From the NCBI GenBank assembly GCA_003281185.1, contig QCCS01000009.1, positions 1-60,381 of the forward strand: a stretch of DNA of 60,381 nucleotides, in the 5' to 3' direction. Shown here piece after piece: positions 28,638-37,652 of the stretch (positions are counted from its first letter, which is position 1; each line of letters begins with the position of its first letter). The notes beneath the pieces are model-generated. The model was not told the DNA's origin. It was given only the letters and a program-made list of their open reading frames with translations, and did not search any database. The position numbers and the translations under genes are program-made. This DNA comes from Prochlorococcus sp. AG-347-M15 (GTDB taxonomy: Bacteria > Cyanobacteriota > Cyanobacteriia > PCC-6307 > Cyanobiaceae).

Positions 28638-29201
28638 ATGGGCAACAAAAACCTTATAAGAAGATCCATTTTTAAAGAAAAAATATCTGAGTTAAAGTCA
28701 AAAAAATTTAGTTTCGAAATTAATAGAATTGAGCTTCCAAATGGACATGAAGGTGAATATGGATACATTAAGCATCCTGGGGCAGCATTAGCCGTACCTA
28801 TTACAAAAGACAATAAAGTTATCATTCTTCGGCAATATAGATTTGCTGTTTCAAGGTATTTATTAGAATTTCCAGCAGGTACATTAGAAATAGGTGAAAA
28901 ACCTATTAATTCAATTCAAAGGGAAATACAAGAAGAGACTGGATTCAGTGCAAACGAATGGGATGAACTAGGAACTCTTGTCCCTGCTCCTGGTTATGCA
29001 GATGAAGAAATTTATTTATTTTTAGCTCGTGATTTAAACAAACTAAATTCCGAGGTTAAGGGAGATTTAGATGAAGATATTGAAGTACTAATTTTAGATC
29101 CAGACGAACTAGATAATCTTATTTCTAGTGGAGATGAAATTCTTGACGCAAAAACCGTTACGGCTTGGTTTAGAGCTAAACAATTTTTAGATAAATTATG
29201 A
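28638..29201 (+). CDS. Nudix hydrolase (ADP-ribose pyrophosphatase-like)
   Basis: 187 residues with a perfect Nudix box (GTLEIGEKPINSIQREIQEE, followed by TGF), the metal and pyrophosphate site of NDP-X hydrolases. The upstream FPAGTLE context and a proline-containing APGYADEEIYLF after the box resemble ADP-sugar pyrophosphatases. The substrate is inferred. It is followed by photolyase with a 4-base ATGA overlap, implying translational coupling. Confidence 0.9.
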   Translation: MGNKNLIRRSIFKEKISELKSKKFSFEINRIELPNGHEGEYGYIKHPGAALAVPITKDNKVIILRQYRFAVSRYLLEFPAGTLEIGEKPINSIQREIQEETGFSANEWDELGTLVPAPGYADEEIYLFLARDLNKLNSEVKGDLDEDIEVLILDPDELDNLISSGDEILDAKTVTAWFRAKQFLDKL

Positions 29202-30631
29202 ATAAACCTAGAATACTTTTTTGGTATAGAAAGGATTTAAGAATATTTGATAATAAAGCTTTAAGCAAAGCATTTTCATTATCAAATGCTATTACTTCAA
29301 CTTATATATTTGATAAAAATTACTCACACGATTTCAATGCAAGTTCAAGAGCTTGGTTTCTAGGAAATTCACTTCAAGAATTGGGACATAATTGGGAAAA
29401 AATGGGAAGTAGATTAGTTATCGAAGAAGGAGATCCGGTATTAATAATTCCTCAATTAGCAAAGAAAATAGATGCTAAATTTGTTTTTTGGAATAGATCA
29501 ATTGAACCTTATGAGATTAATCGCGATTTACAAATAAAAAAAAATTTGAAAGAACAAAATATTCAAGTTATTGAAACTTGGGATAACTTATTAATAGAAC
29601 CTTTAAAAATATTTTCAGGGAATAATAATCCTTATTCAGTTTATGGACCTTTTTATAAAAACCTTAAATCAAAAATGAATTTATTAGGTTCATATGAACA
29701 AGATAAAGTTGGTTTCCAGTTTAAAGATATAGATAATAAACTCAAAGATAAGACAATAAATTCATCTGATTCGGTTCTAAAGAAATTTATCAAAAATATC
29801 AAATTTCCTGGTTCGAATATTTGTCCATGCAAACCTGGAGAGAAAGGTGCAGAAAGATTATTAGAAAACTTCATTAACGAAAAAAAAATATATTCTTATA
29901 ATTCTGCACGAGATTTTCCTTCCCATAATGGGACATCTTTTCTAAGCGCATCTCTCAGATTCGGCACCATCAGCATTAGAAAAGTTTGGAACGCCACATT
30001 AAATTTAAATTCAGATTTTGCAAATCAAGGAAATTACCTATCAATTGAAACTTGGCAAAAAGAACTTATATGGCGTGAATTTTATCAACATTGCTTATTC
30101 CATTTCCCAGAGCTTGAGAAAGGTCCATATAGAAAAAAATGGGATCACTTTCCATGGCAAAACAATAATGAATGGTTTCAACATTGGAGCAACGGAGAAA
30201 CCGGAGTACCTATAGTTGATGCTGCAATGCGTCAACTAAATAGTACTGGCTGGATGCATAACAGATGTAGGATGATAGTCGCTTCATTTCTGGTAAAAGA
30301 TCTTATATGCAATTGGCAAATGGGCGAGAAAAAATTTATGGAGACTTTGGTTGATGGAGACTTAGCTTCAAATAATGGGGGATGGCAGTGGAGCGCCAGT
30401 AGCGGTATGGATCCAAAACCACTTAGAATTTTTAATCCATATACCCAAGCAAAAAAATTTGATCCTATTTGTGAATATATAAAATATTGGATTCCTGAAT
30501 TATCTAAAGTGTCAAATTCAGAATTATTAAATGGGGAGATATCTAATTTAGAAAAAAATAATTATTCAAGCCCAATTGTCAATCACAACATTCAACAAAG
30601 ATTATTTAAATCACTTTATGCAGAAATTTGA
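29198..30631 (+). CDS. phr: Deoxyribodipyrimidine photolyase
   Basis: 477 residues, light-driven repair of UV-induced pyrimidine dimers. N-terminal Rossmann part (ILFWYRKDLRIFDNKAL) and C-terminal FAD domain with TWQKELIWREFYQH, GETGVPIVDAAMRQLNSTGW, MHNRCRMIVASFLVKDL and NNGGWQWSASSGMDPKPLRI, which closely match CPD photolyase. Starts within the Nudix stop codon. Its 3' end overlaps the convergent aminotransferase gene by 16 bases. Confidence 0.95.
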   Translation: MNKPRILFWYRKDLRIFDNKALSKAFSLSNAITSTYIFDKNYSHDFNASSRAWFLGNSLQELGHNWEKMGSRLVIEEGDPVLIIPQLAKKIDAKFVFWNRSIEPYEINRDLQIKKNLKEQNIQVIETWDNLLIEPLKIFSGNNNPYSVYGPFYKNLKSKMNLLGSYEQDKVGFQFKDIDNKLKDKTINSSDSVLKKFIKNIKFPGSNICPCKPGEKGAERLLENFINEKKIYSYNSARDFPSHNGTSFLSASLRFGTISIRKVWNATLNLNSDFANQGNYLSIETWQKELIWREFYQHCLFHFPELEKGPYRKKWDHFPWQNNNEWFQHWSNGETGVPIVDAAMRQLNSTGWMHNRCRMIVASFLVKDLICNWQMGEKKFMETLVDGDLASNNGGWQWSASSGMDPKPLRIFNPYTQAKKFDPICEYIKYWIPELSKVSNSELLNGEISNLEKNNYSSPIVNHNIQQRLFKSLYAEI

Positions 30632-31821
30632 ATTTCCTCTATACAATTCTTTAAAACTTTATTTAAATTTTCTGCTACATAAACTTGCTCTTCATAAGAA
30701 ATTTCAGGAAACATTGGAAGACTAAGAACTTCTGTACAAATTCTCTCTGTATTAATGAGTTTTGTTCTAGAAAAATTTTTATTTTTGTAAGCTATTTGTG
30801 CGTGAATTGGAATTGGATAATAAATAATTGAATTAATACCTTTTTCAAAAAGTTGATGTTTTACCAAATTCCTTAAGGAATAGTATTTTTTGCAATCAGT
30901 ATCAAATAAATTTGAAAAATCTTCATTTAAAAAATATTTATCGTTTCTTAATTTGATGACAAATTGATTCCAAGAATGGAAAATTGAATCAGAGCTAATT
31001 TTTGGAAAACTAATAAATGGATTTATTTCTAATAAATCAAGGTAATTATTAGCAATTTTTTGGCGATTATTAATCCACTTAGAAATATATTTAATTTTGA
31101 TGTTTAATATGGCAGCTTGAATGGTATCAAGTCTGCTGTTATATCCAATTTGGGTATGGTGATATCTTATTGGGCTCCCGTGAACAGCTAATTCTCTAAT
31201 TTTTTTGGCAATCTTCCGATCTGAAGTTGTTACTGCTCCACCATCTCCAGCAGCTCCTAAATTTTTAGTAGGGAAAAAGCTAAAACAGCCTATATCACCA
31301 ATACTACCAACCTTGGAATTTTCCCACATTGTGCATGTTGCCTGAGCACAATCTTCGATTACTTTTAAGTCATATTTCTTGGCCAAAGATTTTATTAATG
31401 TCATATTCACTGCATTACCAAATAGATGAACTGGCATAATCGCCTTGGTATTAGAATTTATTTCTTGTTCTATTAGTTCAGTATTAATGAGATAAGTTTC
31501 TGGATCTATATCTACCAAAACAGGATTAGCACCAACTGCACTAATAGCCTCAGCAGTTGCAAAAAAGCTAAAAGATGAGGTAATAACTTCATCACCCACA
31601 CCAATATCTAATGCGCGCAAAGCTAATACTAAAGCATCAGTTCCACTATTACATCCAATAGTATTTTCAACACCAATCAGATTTGAAAAACTCTCCTCAA
31701 ATTTAGCAATTTCTTGTCCTCCAATATATTGGCCCCCTTTTAAAACTTTAGAAACCTCACTCTCAATTTCTGAGCCAATTTCCTGGTATTGTCTATTTAA
31801 AGTAAATGGAGGTATCTGCAT
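30616..31821 (-). CDS. DegT/DnrJ/EryC1/StrS aminotransferase
   Basis: 401-residue PLP enzyme of the sugar aminotransferase family, making amino sugars for surface polysaccharide or glycans. The PLP lysine is in CFSFFPTKNLGAAGDGGA (K186); the N-terminal LNRQYQEIGSEIESEV, the CNSGTDALVLALRALDIG segment and IEDCAQA are typical. The sugar substrate cannot be told, and there are no sugar-nucleotide genes beside it. Convergent with phr. Confidence 0.92.
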   Translation of the reverse strand: MQIPPFTLNRQYQEIGSEIESEVSKVLKGGQYIGGQEIAKFEESFSNLIGVENTIGCNSGTDALVLALRALDIGVGDEVITSSFSFFATAEAISAVGANPVLVDIDPETYLINTELIEQEINSNTKAIMPVHLFGNAVNMTLIKSLAKKYDLKVIEDCAQATCTMWENSKVGSIGDIGCFSFFPTKNLGAAGDGGAVTTSDRKIAKKIRELAVHGSPIRYHHTQIGYNSRLDTIQAAILNIKIKYISKWINNRQKIANNYLDLLEINPFISFPKISSDSIFHSWNQFVIKLRNDKYFLNEDFSNLFDTDCKKYYSLRNLVKHQLFEKGINSIIYYPIPIHAQIAYKNKNFSRTKLINTERICTEVLSLPMFPEISYEEQVYVAENLNKVLKNCIEEIQISA

Positions 31822-31873
31822 AGTGAATATATTAACCCTAAACCATATTTCTATGGGTAAAAAAATTTTTAAT

Positions 31874-32467
31874 TCATTTAAACCAACTTGGTTCTTTACC
31901 AGGAGTCCATTTTATATTGCAACCTAAAGAAGGCATCTGATTTGAAGGATAAGAATTATTTTGATTCAAATCTTTTACAGCAGAGCGCAAATCTTTTCCA
32001 GACAGAGGGATATTATTACTTGGTCTACTATCGTCTAATTGGCCATGATAAAACAATAAAAAATCACCATCTCCTTCATTTGAAAAAAGGTAAAAATCTG
32101 GGGTGCAAGCCGCTTTTAATTCCTTAGCAAAGTTTTGCTTTTCATCATATAGATAAGGGAAACTCCATCCCTGCGATTGTGCTTGTAATCTCAAATTTTT
32201 AGGAGAATCTGAAGGATGAGTAACAATATCATTACTAGAAATTGCAACTGTTTGAACTCTATTTTCAATTTCTTTACTTATGGTGAAAATTTGATTCTCA
32301 ATATATTTAACAAATGGGCAATGGGCACAAATAAACATTAAAAGTAAATGCCGATTATCTAGATTATGAGAATTAAAATATTCATTTTTTGTAGAATTAG
32401 CATTTAACATTTCGAAATTAGGTAATTTAAAACCTAATTCCAAAACCATAGAATTTGTTCTTACCAT
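31874..32467 (-). CDS. Thioredoxin-fold redoxin
   Basis: 197 residues of the AhpC/TSA-like redoxin family. The redox centre is MFICAHCPFVKYIE with C47 and C50 followed by the usual proline, and a cis-proline-like ACTPDFYLF lies near residue 131. There is no clear signal peptide, so the protein is probably cytoplasmic. This small family is common in cyanobacteria, and its substrate is not known to me. It is divergent from fabI across 105 bases. Confidence 0.87.
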   Translation of the reverse strand: MVRTNSMVLELGFKLPNFEMLNANSTKNEYFNSHNLDNRHLLLMFICAHCPFVKYIENQIFTISKEIENRVQTVAISSNDIVTHPSDSPKNLRLQAQSQGWSFPYLYDEKQNFAKELKAACTPDFYLFSNEGDGDFLLFYHGQLDDSRPSNNIPLSGKDLRSAVKDLNQNNSYPSNQMPSLGCNIKWTPGKEPSWFK

Positions 32468-32572
32468 GTTCGAGTTAAAAATTCTTTAATATTTGAAAAT
32501 TATTGTATATTTTGCAGTAATCCGTAAAGATAGGTACTTTTATATAGGAGAATAATAGAAATAATAAACAAA

Positions 32573-33355
32573 ATGCTTCTAAATCTAACTGGCAAAAAAA
32601 TTCTTGTTACAGGAATTGCCAACAATCGTTCAATAGCATGGGGTATCGCTCAACAACTTTCAAAAGCTGGCGCAGAACTTGGAATCACATATTTGCCTGA
32701 TGATAAGGGAAGATTCGAGTCTAAAGTTAAAGAACTAACTGAACCTTTAAACCCATCTTTATTTTTGCCTCTTGATGTTCAAAATCCAGCTCAAATTGAA
32801 GAAATCTTTAAAAATATAAAAGACAATTGGGGTCAAATTGACGGATTAGTTCACTGCCTAGCATTTGCAGGACGCGATGAATTGATTGGAGATTATAGTG
32901 CTACCACTTCAGATGGTTTTGATAGAGCTCTTAATATAAGCGCGTATTCGTTAGCGCCTTTATGTAAAGCAGCAAAACCACTTTTTAGTGATGGTGCTGG
33001 AGTCGTCTCATTAACTTATTTAGGTTCAGAAAGGGCGATTCCTAACTATAACGTGATGGGAGTTGCTAAAGCAGCTTTAGAAGCTTCAGTAAGATATCTT
33101 TCTGCAGAACTTGGTCCAGAAAAACAAGTCAGAGTTAACGCTATAAGTGCTGGGCCTATAAGAACACTTGCGAGTTCTGCTATAGGTGGCATTTTAGATA
33201 TGATTCATAATGTTGAAGAAAAGGCTCCTTTACGCAGAACAGTCACTCAAACAGAAGTAGGTAATACAGCTACTTTTTTATTAAGTGATCTCTCTAGCGG
33301 CATTTCAGGCCAAACAATTTATGTTGATGCGGGTTACTGCATTAATGGAATGTAA
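32573..33355 (+). CDS. fabI: Enoyl-ACP reductase (NADH)
   Basis: Last reduction step of each fatty-acid elongation cycle. 260 residues: LVTGIANNRSIAWGIAQQL at the N-terminus and catalytic Y159 and K166 in YNVMGVAKAALEASVRYLSA (the Y-x6-K spacing of FabI, with Y149 also present), then VNAISAGPIRTLASSAIGG. ATG at 32573, preceded by tataggagaataatag, which offers a possible -10 region and ribosome site. hisB follows 20 bases downstream. Confidence 0.97.
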   Translation: MLLNLTGKKILVTGIANNRSIAWGIAQQLSKAGAELGITYLPDDKGRFESKVKELTEPLNPSLFLPLDVQNPAQIEEIFKNIKDNWGQIDGLVHCLAFAGRDELIGDYSATTSDGFDRALNISAYSLAPLCKAAKPLFSDGAGVVSLTYLGSERAIPNYNVMGVAKAALEASVRYLSAELGPEKQVRVNAISAGPIRTLASSAIGGILDMIHNVEEKAPLRRTVTQTEVGNTATFLLSDLSSGISGQTIYVDAGYCINGM

Positions 33356-33375
33356 ACTAAGTTTTTTGCATAAAA

Positions 33376-33981
33376 ATGTCATCTCTAAGGCAATCTGAAA
33401 TAAAAAGAAAAACGAATGAAACAGATATTTCTGTATTTATAAACTTAGATGGAAATGGAATTTCTGAGATTGATACAGGGATACCATTCTTAGATCATAT
33501 GCTTCATCAAATATCCAGTCATGGTTTGTTCGATTTAAAAATAAAAGCAATTGGAGATACCCATATTGATGATCACCATACAAATGAAGATGTTGGAATC
33601 GCATTAGGCAAAGCATTTTCAAAAGCCTTGGGGGAAAGAAAAGGAATAAGCAGATTTGGACATTTCTTTGCCCCATTAGATGAAGCATTAGTTCAAGTCA
33701 CTTTAGACTGCTCTGGTAGACCGCATCTTTCTTATGATCTTCAATTAAAAGCCCCTAGAATAGGAAATTATGATACTGAACTAGTAAGAGAGTTTTTTAT
33801 TGCCTTTGTTAATAACAGCAGTATTACTCTGCATATTAATCAAATACGAGGCAGTAATTCACATCACATAGTTGAGGCGTGCTTTAAAGCTTTTTCAAGA
33901 GCAATGAGAATGGCTACCGAAATAGATCTTAGAAGATCTGATTCAATTCCAAGCAGTAAAGGAATGTTAGAAAATCAATAA
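33376..33981 (+). CDS. hisB: Imidazoleglycerol-phosphate dehydratase
   Basis: 201 residues, histidine biosynthesis. The manganese-binding histidine motifs are all there: [35 protein letters not shown] and [19 protein letters not shown]. It is a single-domain enzyme without the phosphatase fusion of enterobacteria. It follows fabI closely and probably shares its transcript; no other his gene is near. Confidence 0.97.
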   Translation: MSSLRQSEIKRKTNETDISVFINLDGNGISEIDTGIPFLDHMLHQISSHGLFDLKIKAIGDTHIDDHHTNEDVGIALGKAFSKALGERKGISRFGHFFAPLDEALVQVTLDCSGRPHLSYDLQLKAPRIGNYDTELVREFFIAFVNNSSITLHINQIRGSNSHHIVEACFKAFSRAMRMATEIDLRRSDSIPSSKGMLENQ

Positions 33982-34053
33982 ATTAGGAATTTTTTCGAAT
34001 CAGCCACAATTCAATTGATTTTTGGCGAAGATAGATAAAGTGAAAATTCTATT

Positions 34054-35538
34054 GTGACTAATTTACAAGATAAAAAAATTAATAAATTTAAAATTTTTAA
34101 TAAAGAAGATTGGTCAAGTGCCTATCAAAATGTAGAAAAGGAGTTAACTAAAGAGCCGCTTACAATTAGCAAAGGTAATAATATTAAAAATTTAAATGGA
34201 ACATTGTTAAGAAATGGGCCAGGAATATTAGAGAGAGGTGGACAATGGGTTCATCATCCATTTGATGGTGATGGAATGATAACATCCATAAAATTCGAGA
34301 ATGGTCATCCATTCTTAACAAATAGATTTGTTAAAACTAAAGGCTATTTGGAAGAAGAAAAAATAAATAAATTTATTTATAGAGGTGTTTTTGGAACACA
34401 AAAAAATGGAGGAATTTTAAATAATGCATTAGATCTAAAATTCAAGAATATCGCTAATACTCATGTCATTAAATTAGGAGATGAAATTCTCGCATTATGG
34501 GAAGCAGCAGGTCCACATTCAATGGATCCTGATAATCTTGACACTATTGGTTTAACAACATTAAAAGGGGTACTCAAGCCTAACGAAGCATTCAGTGCTC
34601 ATCCCAAAACAGACCTAAACTCAAATGCATCTTCAGAACTTTTAGTCACTTTTGGAGTACAAACCGGGCCAAAAAGTACCATTAGATTAATGGAATTTGA
34701 TAATGCTGGTACAAATTCTGGAGAGCTCATTTTTGACAGAAAAGATACCTTTAATGGCTTTGCATTTCTTCATGATTTCGCAATTACAACTAATTGGGCA
34801 ATATTTTTACAGAATGCTATTGATTTCAATCCTCTTCCATTTGTAATGGGTCAAAGAGGAGCAGCACAATGTCTAAAGTCAAACCCAAATAAAAAGGCAA
34901 AGTTTTTTATCATCCCCAGAGAAAGTGGATTATTTAGAGGTCAGCCTCCTTTAATAATAGATGCTCCAGAAGGATTCGTTTTTCATCATGTAAATGCATT
35001 TGAAAACGATTCCAAAATCATATTACATAGTATTTTTTATGATGATTTCCCATCAGTTGGTCCAGATGAGAATTTTAGGGATATTGACTTTGATAAATAT
35101 CCAGAAGGAAAACTGAAAAGATCAATTATCGATCTAAAGAAAAAAACTTGCGAACTTGAAACTTTAAGTGAACAATGTTGTGAATTTGCTGTTGTTAATC
35201 CTAAAAACTTAGGATTAAAAGCAACTTATAGTTGGATGGCAAGCACATCTCAAAAACTGGGGAACGCTCCACTTCAGGCAATAAAAAAAATAAATTTAAC
35301 TTCTAAAGAAGAGATTTCTTGGTCAGCAGGTCCAAGTGGATTCGTAAGTGAACCAATTATGGTTCCATCAGAAAACTCTTCAAAAGAAGATGAGGGATTT
35401 TTATTTATACTTCTATGGAACGGAGAAAGGAGAGGAAGCGATTTAGTGATATTAGACGCAAAAGACTTAAGAGAATTAGCTGTTTATGAATTACCCATTT
35501 CAATTCCTCATGGCCTTCATGGATCTTGGGTTAATTGA
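34054..35538 (+). CDS. Carotenoid cleavage oxygenase
   Basis: 494-residue member of the RPE65/CCD family of iron(II) oxygenases that split carotenoids or apocarotenoids. The four iron-ligand histidines can be assigned in AFSAHPKTD, FLHDFAITTNWAIF, VFHHVNAFEND and IPHGLHGSW. The N-terminal LLRNGPGILERGGQWVHHPF and FDGDGMI are typical. Soluble, with no signal peptide. The start is a GTG at 34054. Substrate unknown; cyanobacterial relatives act on beta-apocarotenals. Its end abuts rdgB convergently. Confidence 0.93.
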   Translation: MTNLQDKKINKFKIFNKEDWSSAYQNVEKELTKEPLTISKGNNIKNLNGTLLRNGPGILERGGQWVHHPFDGDGMITSIKFENGHPFLTNRFVKTKGYLEEEKINKFIYRGVFGTQKNGGILNNALDLKFKNIANTHVIKLGDEILALWEAAGPHSMDPDNLDTIGLTTLKGVLKPNEAFSAHPKTDLNSNASSELLVTFGVQTGPKSTIRLMEFDNAGTNSGELIFDRKDTFNGFAFLHDFAITTNWAIFLQNAIDFNPLPFVMGQRGAAQCLKSNPNKKAKFFIIPRESGLFRGQPPLIIDAPEGFVFHHVNAFENDSKIILHSIFYDDFPSVGPDENFRDIDFDKYPEGKLKRSIIDLKKKTCELETLSEQCCEFAVVNPKNLGLKATYSWMASTSQKLGNAPLQAIKKINLTSKEEISWSAGPSGFVSEPIMVPSENSSKEDEGFLFILLWNGERRGSDLVILDAKDLRELAVYELPISIPHGLHGSWVN

Positions 35539-35540
35539 AT

Positions 35541-36116
35541 TTAAGAAAAAATTTTGATTAAATCAGGAACTATTTTTTTTAATGCTTTACCTCTATGACT
35601 AAAAGAGTCTTTAATATCATTATCCATTTCTGCGAAAGTTAATCTTGTAGAACTCTCCTCAAAAATTGGGTCATACCCAAAACCGCTTTTTCCTCTGGGG
35701 TTTAAAATAATATTGCCATGACATTTGGCCTCAGATTCAATAATCACTTCACCATTTGGGGAGCAAACACAAATATTGGCAACAAAGAAAGCACTTCTAT
35801 TTTGAACTCCATCAAGTTCTCTTAAAACTCGTTCAATTCTCTTCTGATCATTTTCTGCATATCTAGATGAGTAAATACCAGGCTTACCACCTAGTGATTC
35901 AATACAAATTCCTGAATCATCTGCTATTGAAAAATTATTCGTTTTTCTCGAAACTTCACAAGCTTTTTTAATTGCATTATCTCTAAATGTTAGTCCATCC
36001 TCTTCAACTTCTAATGATTCTGGCTGGAGTAACAATCTACAATTAATTCCAGCAAGCAATTTTTTATATTCTTCAATTTTACCTTTATTCTTACTCGCTA
36101 AATATAAATTTTTCAT
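35541..36116 (-). CDS. rdgB: dITP/XTP pyrophosphatase
   Basis: House-cleaning enzyme that removes non-canonical purine nucleotides. 191 residues from the ATG at 36116 (MKNLYLASKNKGKIEEYKKL); an in-frame start 39 bases earlier lies inside the upstream gene and is unlikely. Motifs are FRDNAIKKA, ADDSGICIESLGGKPGIYSS, GKSGFGYDPIFEE and FSHRGKAL. It begins 2 bases after the phosphohexomutase stop, indicating an operon. Confidence 0.95.
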   Translation of the reverse strand: MKNLYLASKNKGKIEEYKKLLAGINCRLLLQPESLEVEEDGLTFRDNAIKKACEVSRKTNNFSIADDSGICIESLGGKPGIYSSRYAENDQKRIERVLRELDGVQNRSAFFVANICVCSPNGEVIIESEAKCHGNIILNPRGKSGFGYDPIFEESSTRLTFAEMDNDIKDSFSHRGKALKKIVPDLIKIFS

Positions 36117-36118
36117 CC

Positions 36119-37573
36119 TTATTTTCCTGCCAAATTTATAAATTCTTGACCCCACTCTAATACCTCAATTAGATAAGATTCTTTTGGTGCTTCACAATAT
36201 AATCTTAAAAGAGGTTCCGTTCCTGAAAACCTAAAAAGAAGCCAAAAATTTTTATCAATTCTCAACTTTATTCCATCGATCTTTGAGATATTTTTTAACT
36301 TGTGATTATTAATATTCTCAGGAATATTATCTATGATAAAATTTTTTACATTATTTTTTTCTGACTGATTTGGAAATTTAATATCAATTCTTTTATAAAA
36401 ACTTGGCCCAAAATCTTCTTGAATTTCATCTAAGGATTCATATAAATATTGAGATTTTTCAGCAATTCCATTTAATAAAACCATCGCTGCATATAGAGCA
36501 TCTCTTTCAGGCATAAAGTCACCAAATCCAACTCCCCCAGATTCCTCCCCTCCAATAAATATTTTTTCTTTAATCATTATTTCAGCAATATATTTGAAGC
36601 CAACTGGAAGTTCAAAAACATCTCTATTTTGACTATCTGATATATTTTTAATAATATCTGAACCACTAACAGTCTTTAAAACCGGATAAGAATTATTTTT
36701 AATTTCGCCCAAATAGCTAATAAAATAAGGGAGTAAATCTTGAGTGCTAGAGTATCTTCCTTTTTCATCAATTGCCGCAATTCTATCACCATCACCATCA
36801 AATATAATTCCTAGAGTTTTCACTTCATTTGTTGAATTTTTAATTAGTATTTGATTTAAATCATCTGCATAATTTAAAAGAGGTTCAGGAGGATTTCCTC
36901 CAAAAAAAGGATCAGCATCTTTCCTGATTTCTGAAATAACTTCTAAATCATTAGAAGCAAAAATCTCAGCCATACAATTTGCAGCTGAACCATGCATAGA
37001 ATCTACAAAAATCCTCAATTTCATTTTTTTCAATCTATTGGAAATAAAGTCAATATCAAAAAGGGATTTAATTCTATCTAAATGAAATTTCTTAATATCT
37101 ACTAATTGATTAACACCATCTATTTTTTCAATTGAATTTCCAAGCATTAATCTTTTTTCAACTTCACTTGTAAAAGATTCGTCAACAGAACATCCATTAA
37201 AGCTTTTTATTTTAAGACCTAGCCAATTATATGGATTATGACTTGCTGTAATTACTAAAGCTCCAAGACAACCGACTTCTTTGGCATAGAAACTACAAGA
37301 GGGTGTTGTGACAAAACTTTCAGATAAGATCGGTTCGAAACCACATCCTCTTACAAAAGGTACTATTTGCTTGGCGAATTCACAAGCCATAAATCTACGA
37401 TCATATCCAATAATAATTTTCTTAGAATTAACTTCTTTATAGTATTGATAATGCAATTCTTGGCATGCAGCGACTACGACTCTTGAAAGATTGGATAAAT
37501 TAAAATCAAATCCAATAATTCCTCTCCACCCGTCAGTTCCAAATTTTATCTTATCTAATTGATTAGCTGTCAA
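36119..37573 (-). CDS. Phosphoglucomutase/phosphomannomutase family
   Basis: 484 residues of the alpha-D-phosphohexomutase family. N-terminal KFGTDGWRGIIGFDFN, catalytic serine S111 in ITASHNPYNWLGLKI, metal loop FDGDGDRIAA, sugar loop GGEESGGVGF and phosphate loop FRFSGTEPLLRLYCEAP. It interconverts 1- and 6-phosphates of glucose, mannose or both, feeding glycogen and nucleotide-sugar synthesis. Followed directly by rdgB. Confidence 0.94.
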   Translation of the reverse strand: MTANQLDKIKFGTDGWRGIIGFDFNLSNLSRVVVAACQELHYQYYKEVNSKKIIIGYDRRFMACEFAKQIVPFVRGCGFEPILSESFVTTPSCSFYAKEVGCLGALVITASHNPYNWLGLKIKSFNGCSVDESFTSEVEKRLMLGNSIEKIDGVNQLVDIKKFHLDRIKSLFDIDFISNRLKKMKLRIFVDSMHGSAANCMAEIFASNDLEVISEIRKDADPFFGGNPPEPLLNYADDLNQILIKNSTNEVKTLGIIFDGDGDRIAAIDEKGRYSSTQDLLPYFISYLGEIKNNSYPVLKTVSGSDIIKNISDSQNRDVFELPVGFKYIAEIMIKEKIFIGGEESGGVGFGDFMPERDALYAAMVLLNGIAEKSQYLYESLDEIQEDFGPSFYKRIDIKFPNQSEKNNVKNFIIDNIPENINNHKLKNISKIDGIKLRIDKNFWLLFRFSGTEPLLRLYCEAPKESYLIEVLEWGQEFINLAGK

Positions 37574-37652
37574 ATTTAAAATTTCCTTGATTTCTTTTAA
37601 TTATCTATACTAATTTATATGAGTAAATTTTAAAACCGCACTTAAAAATAAT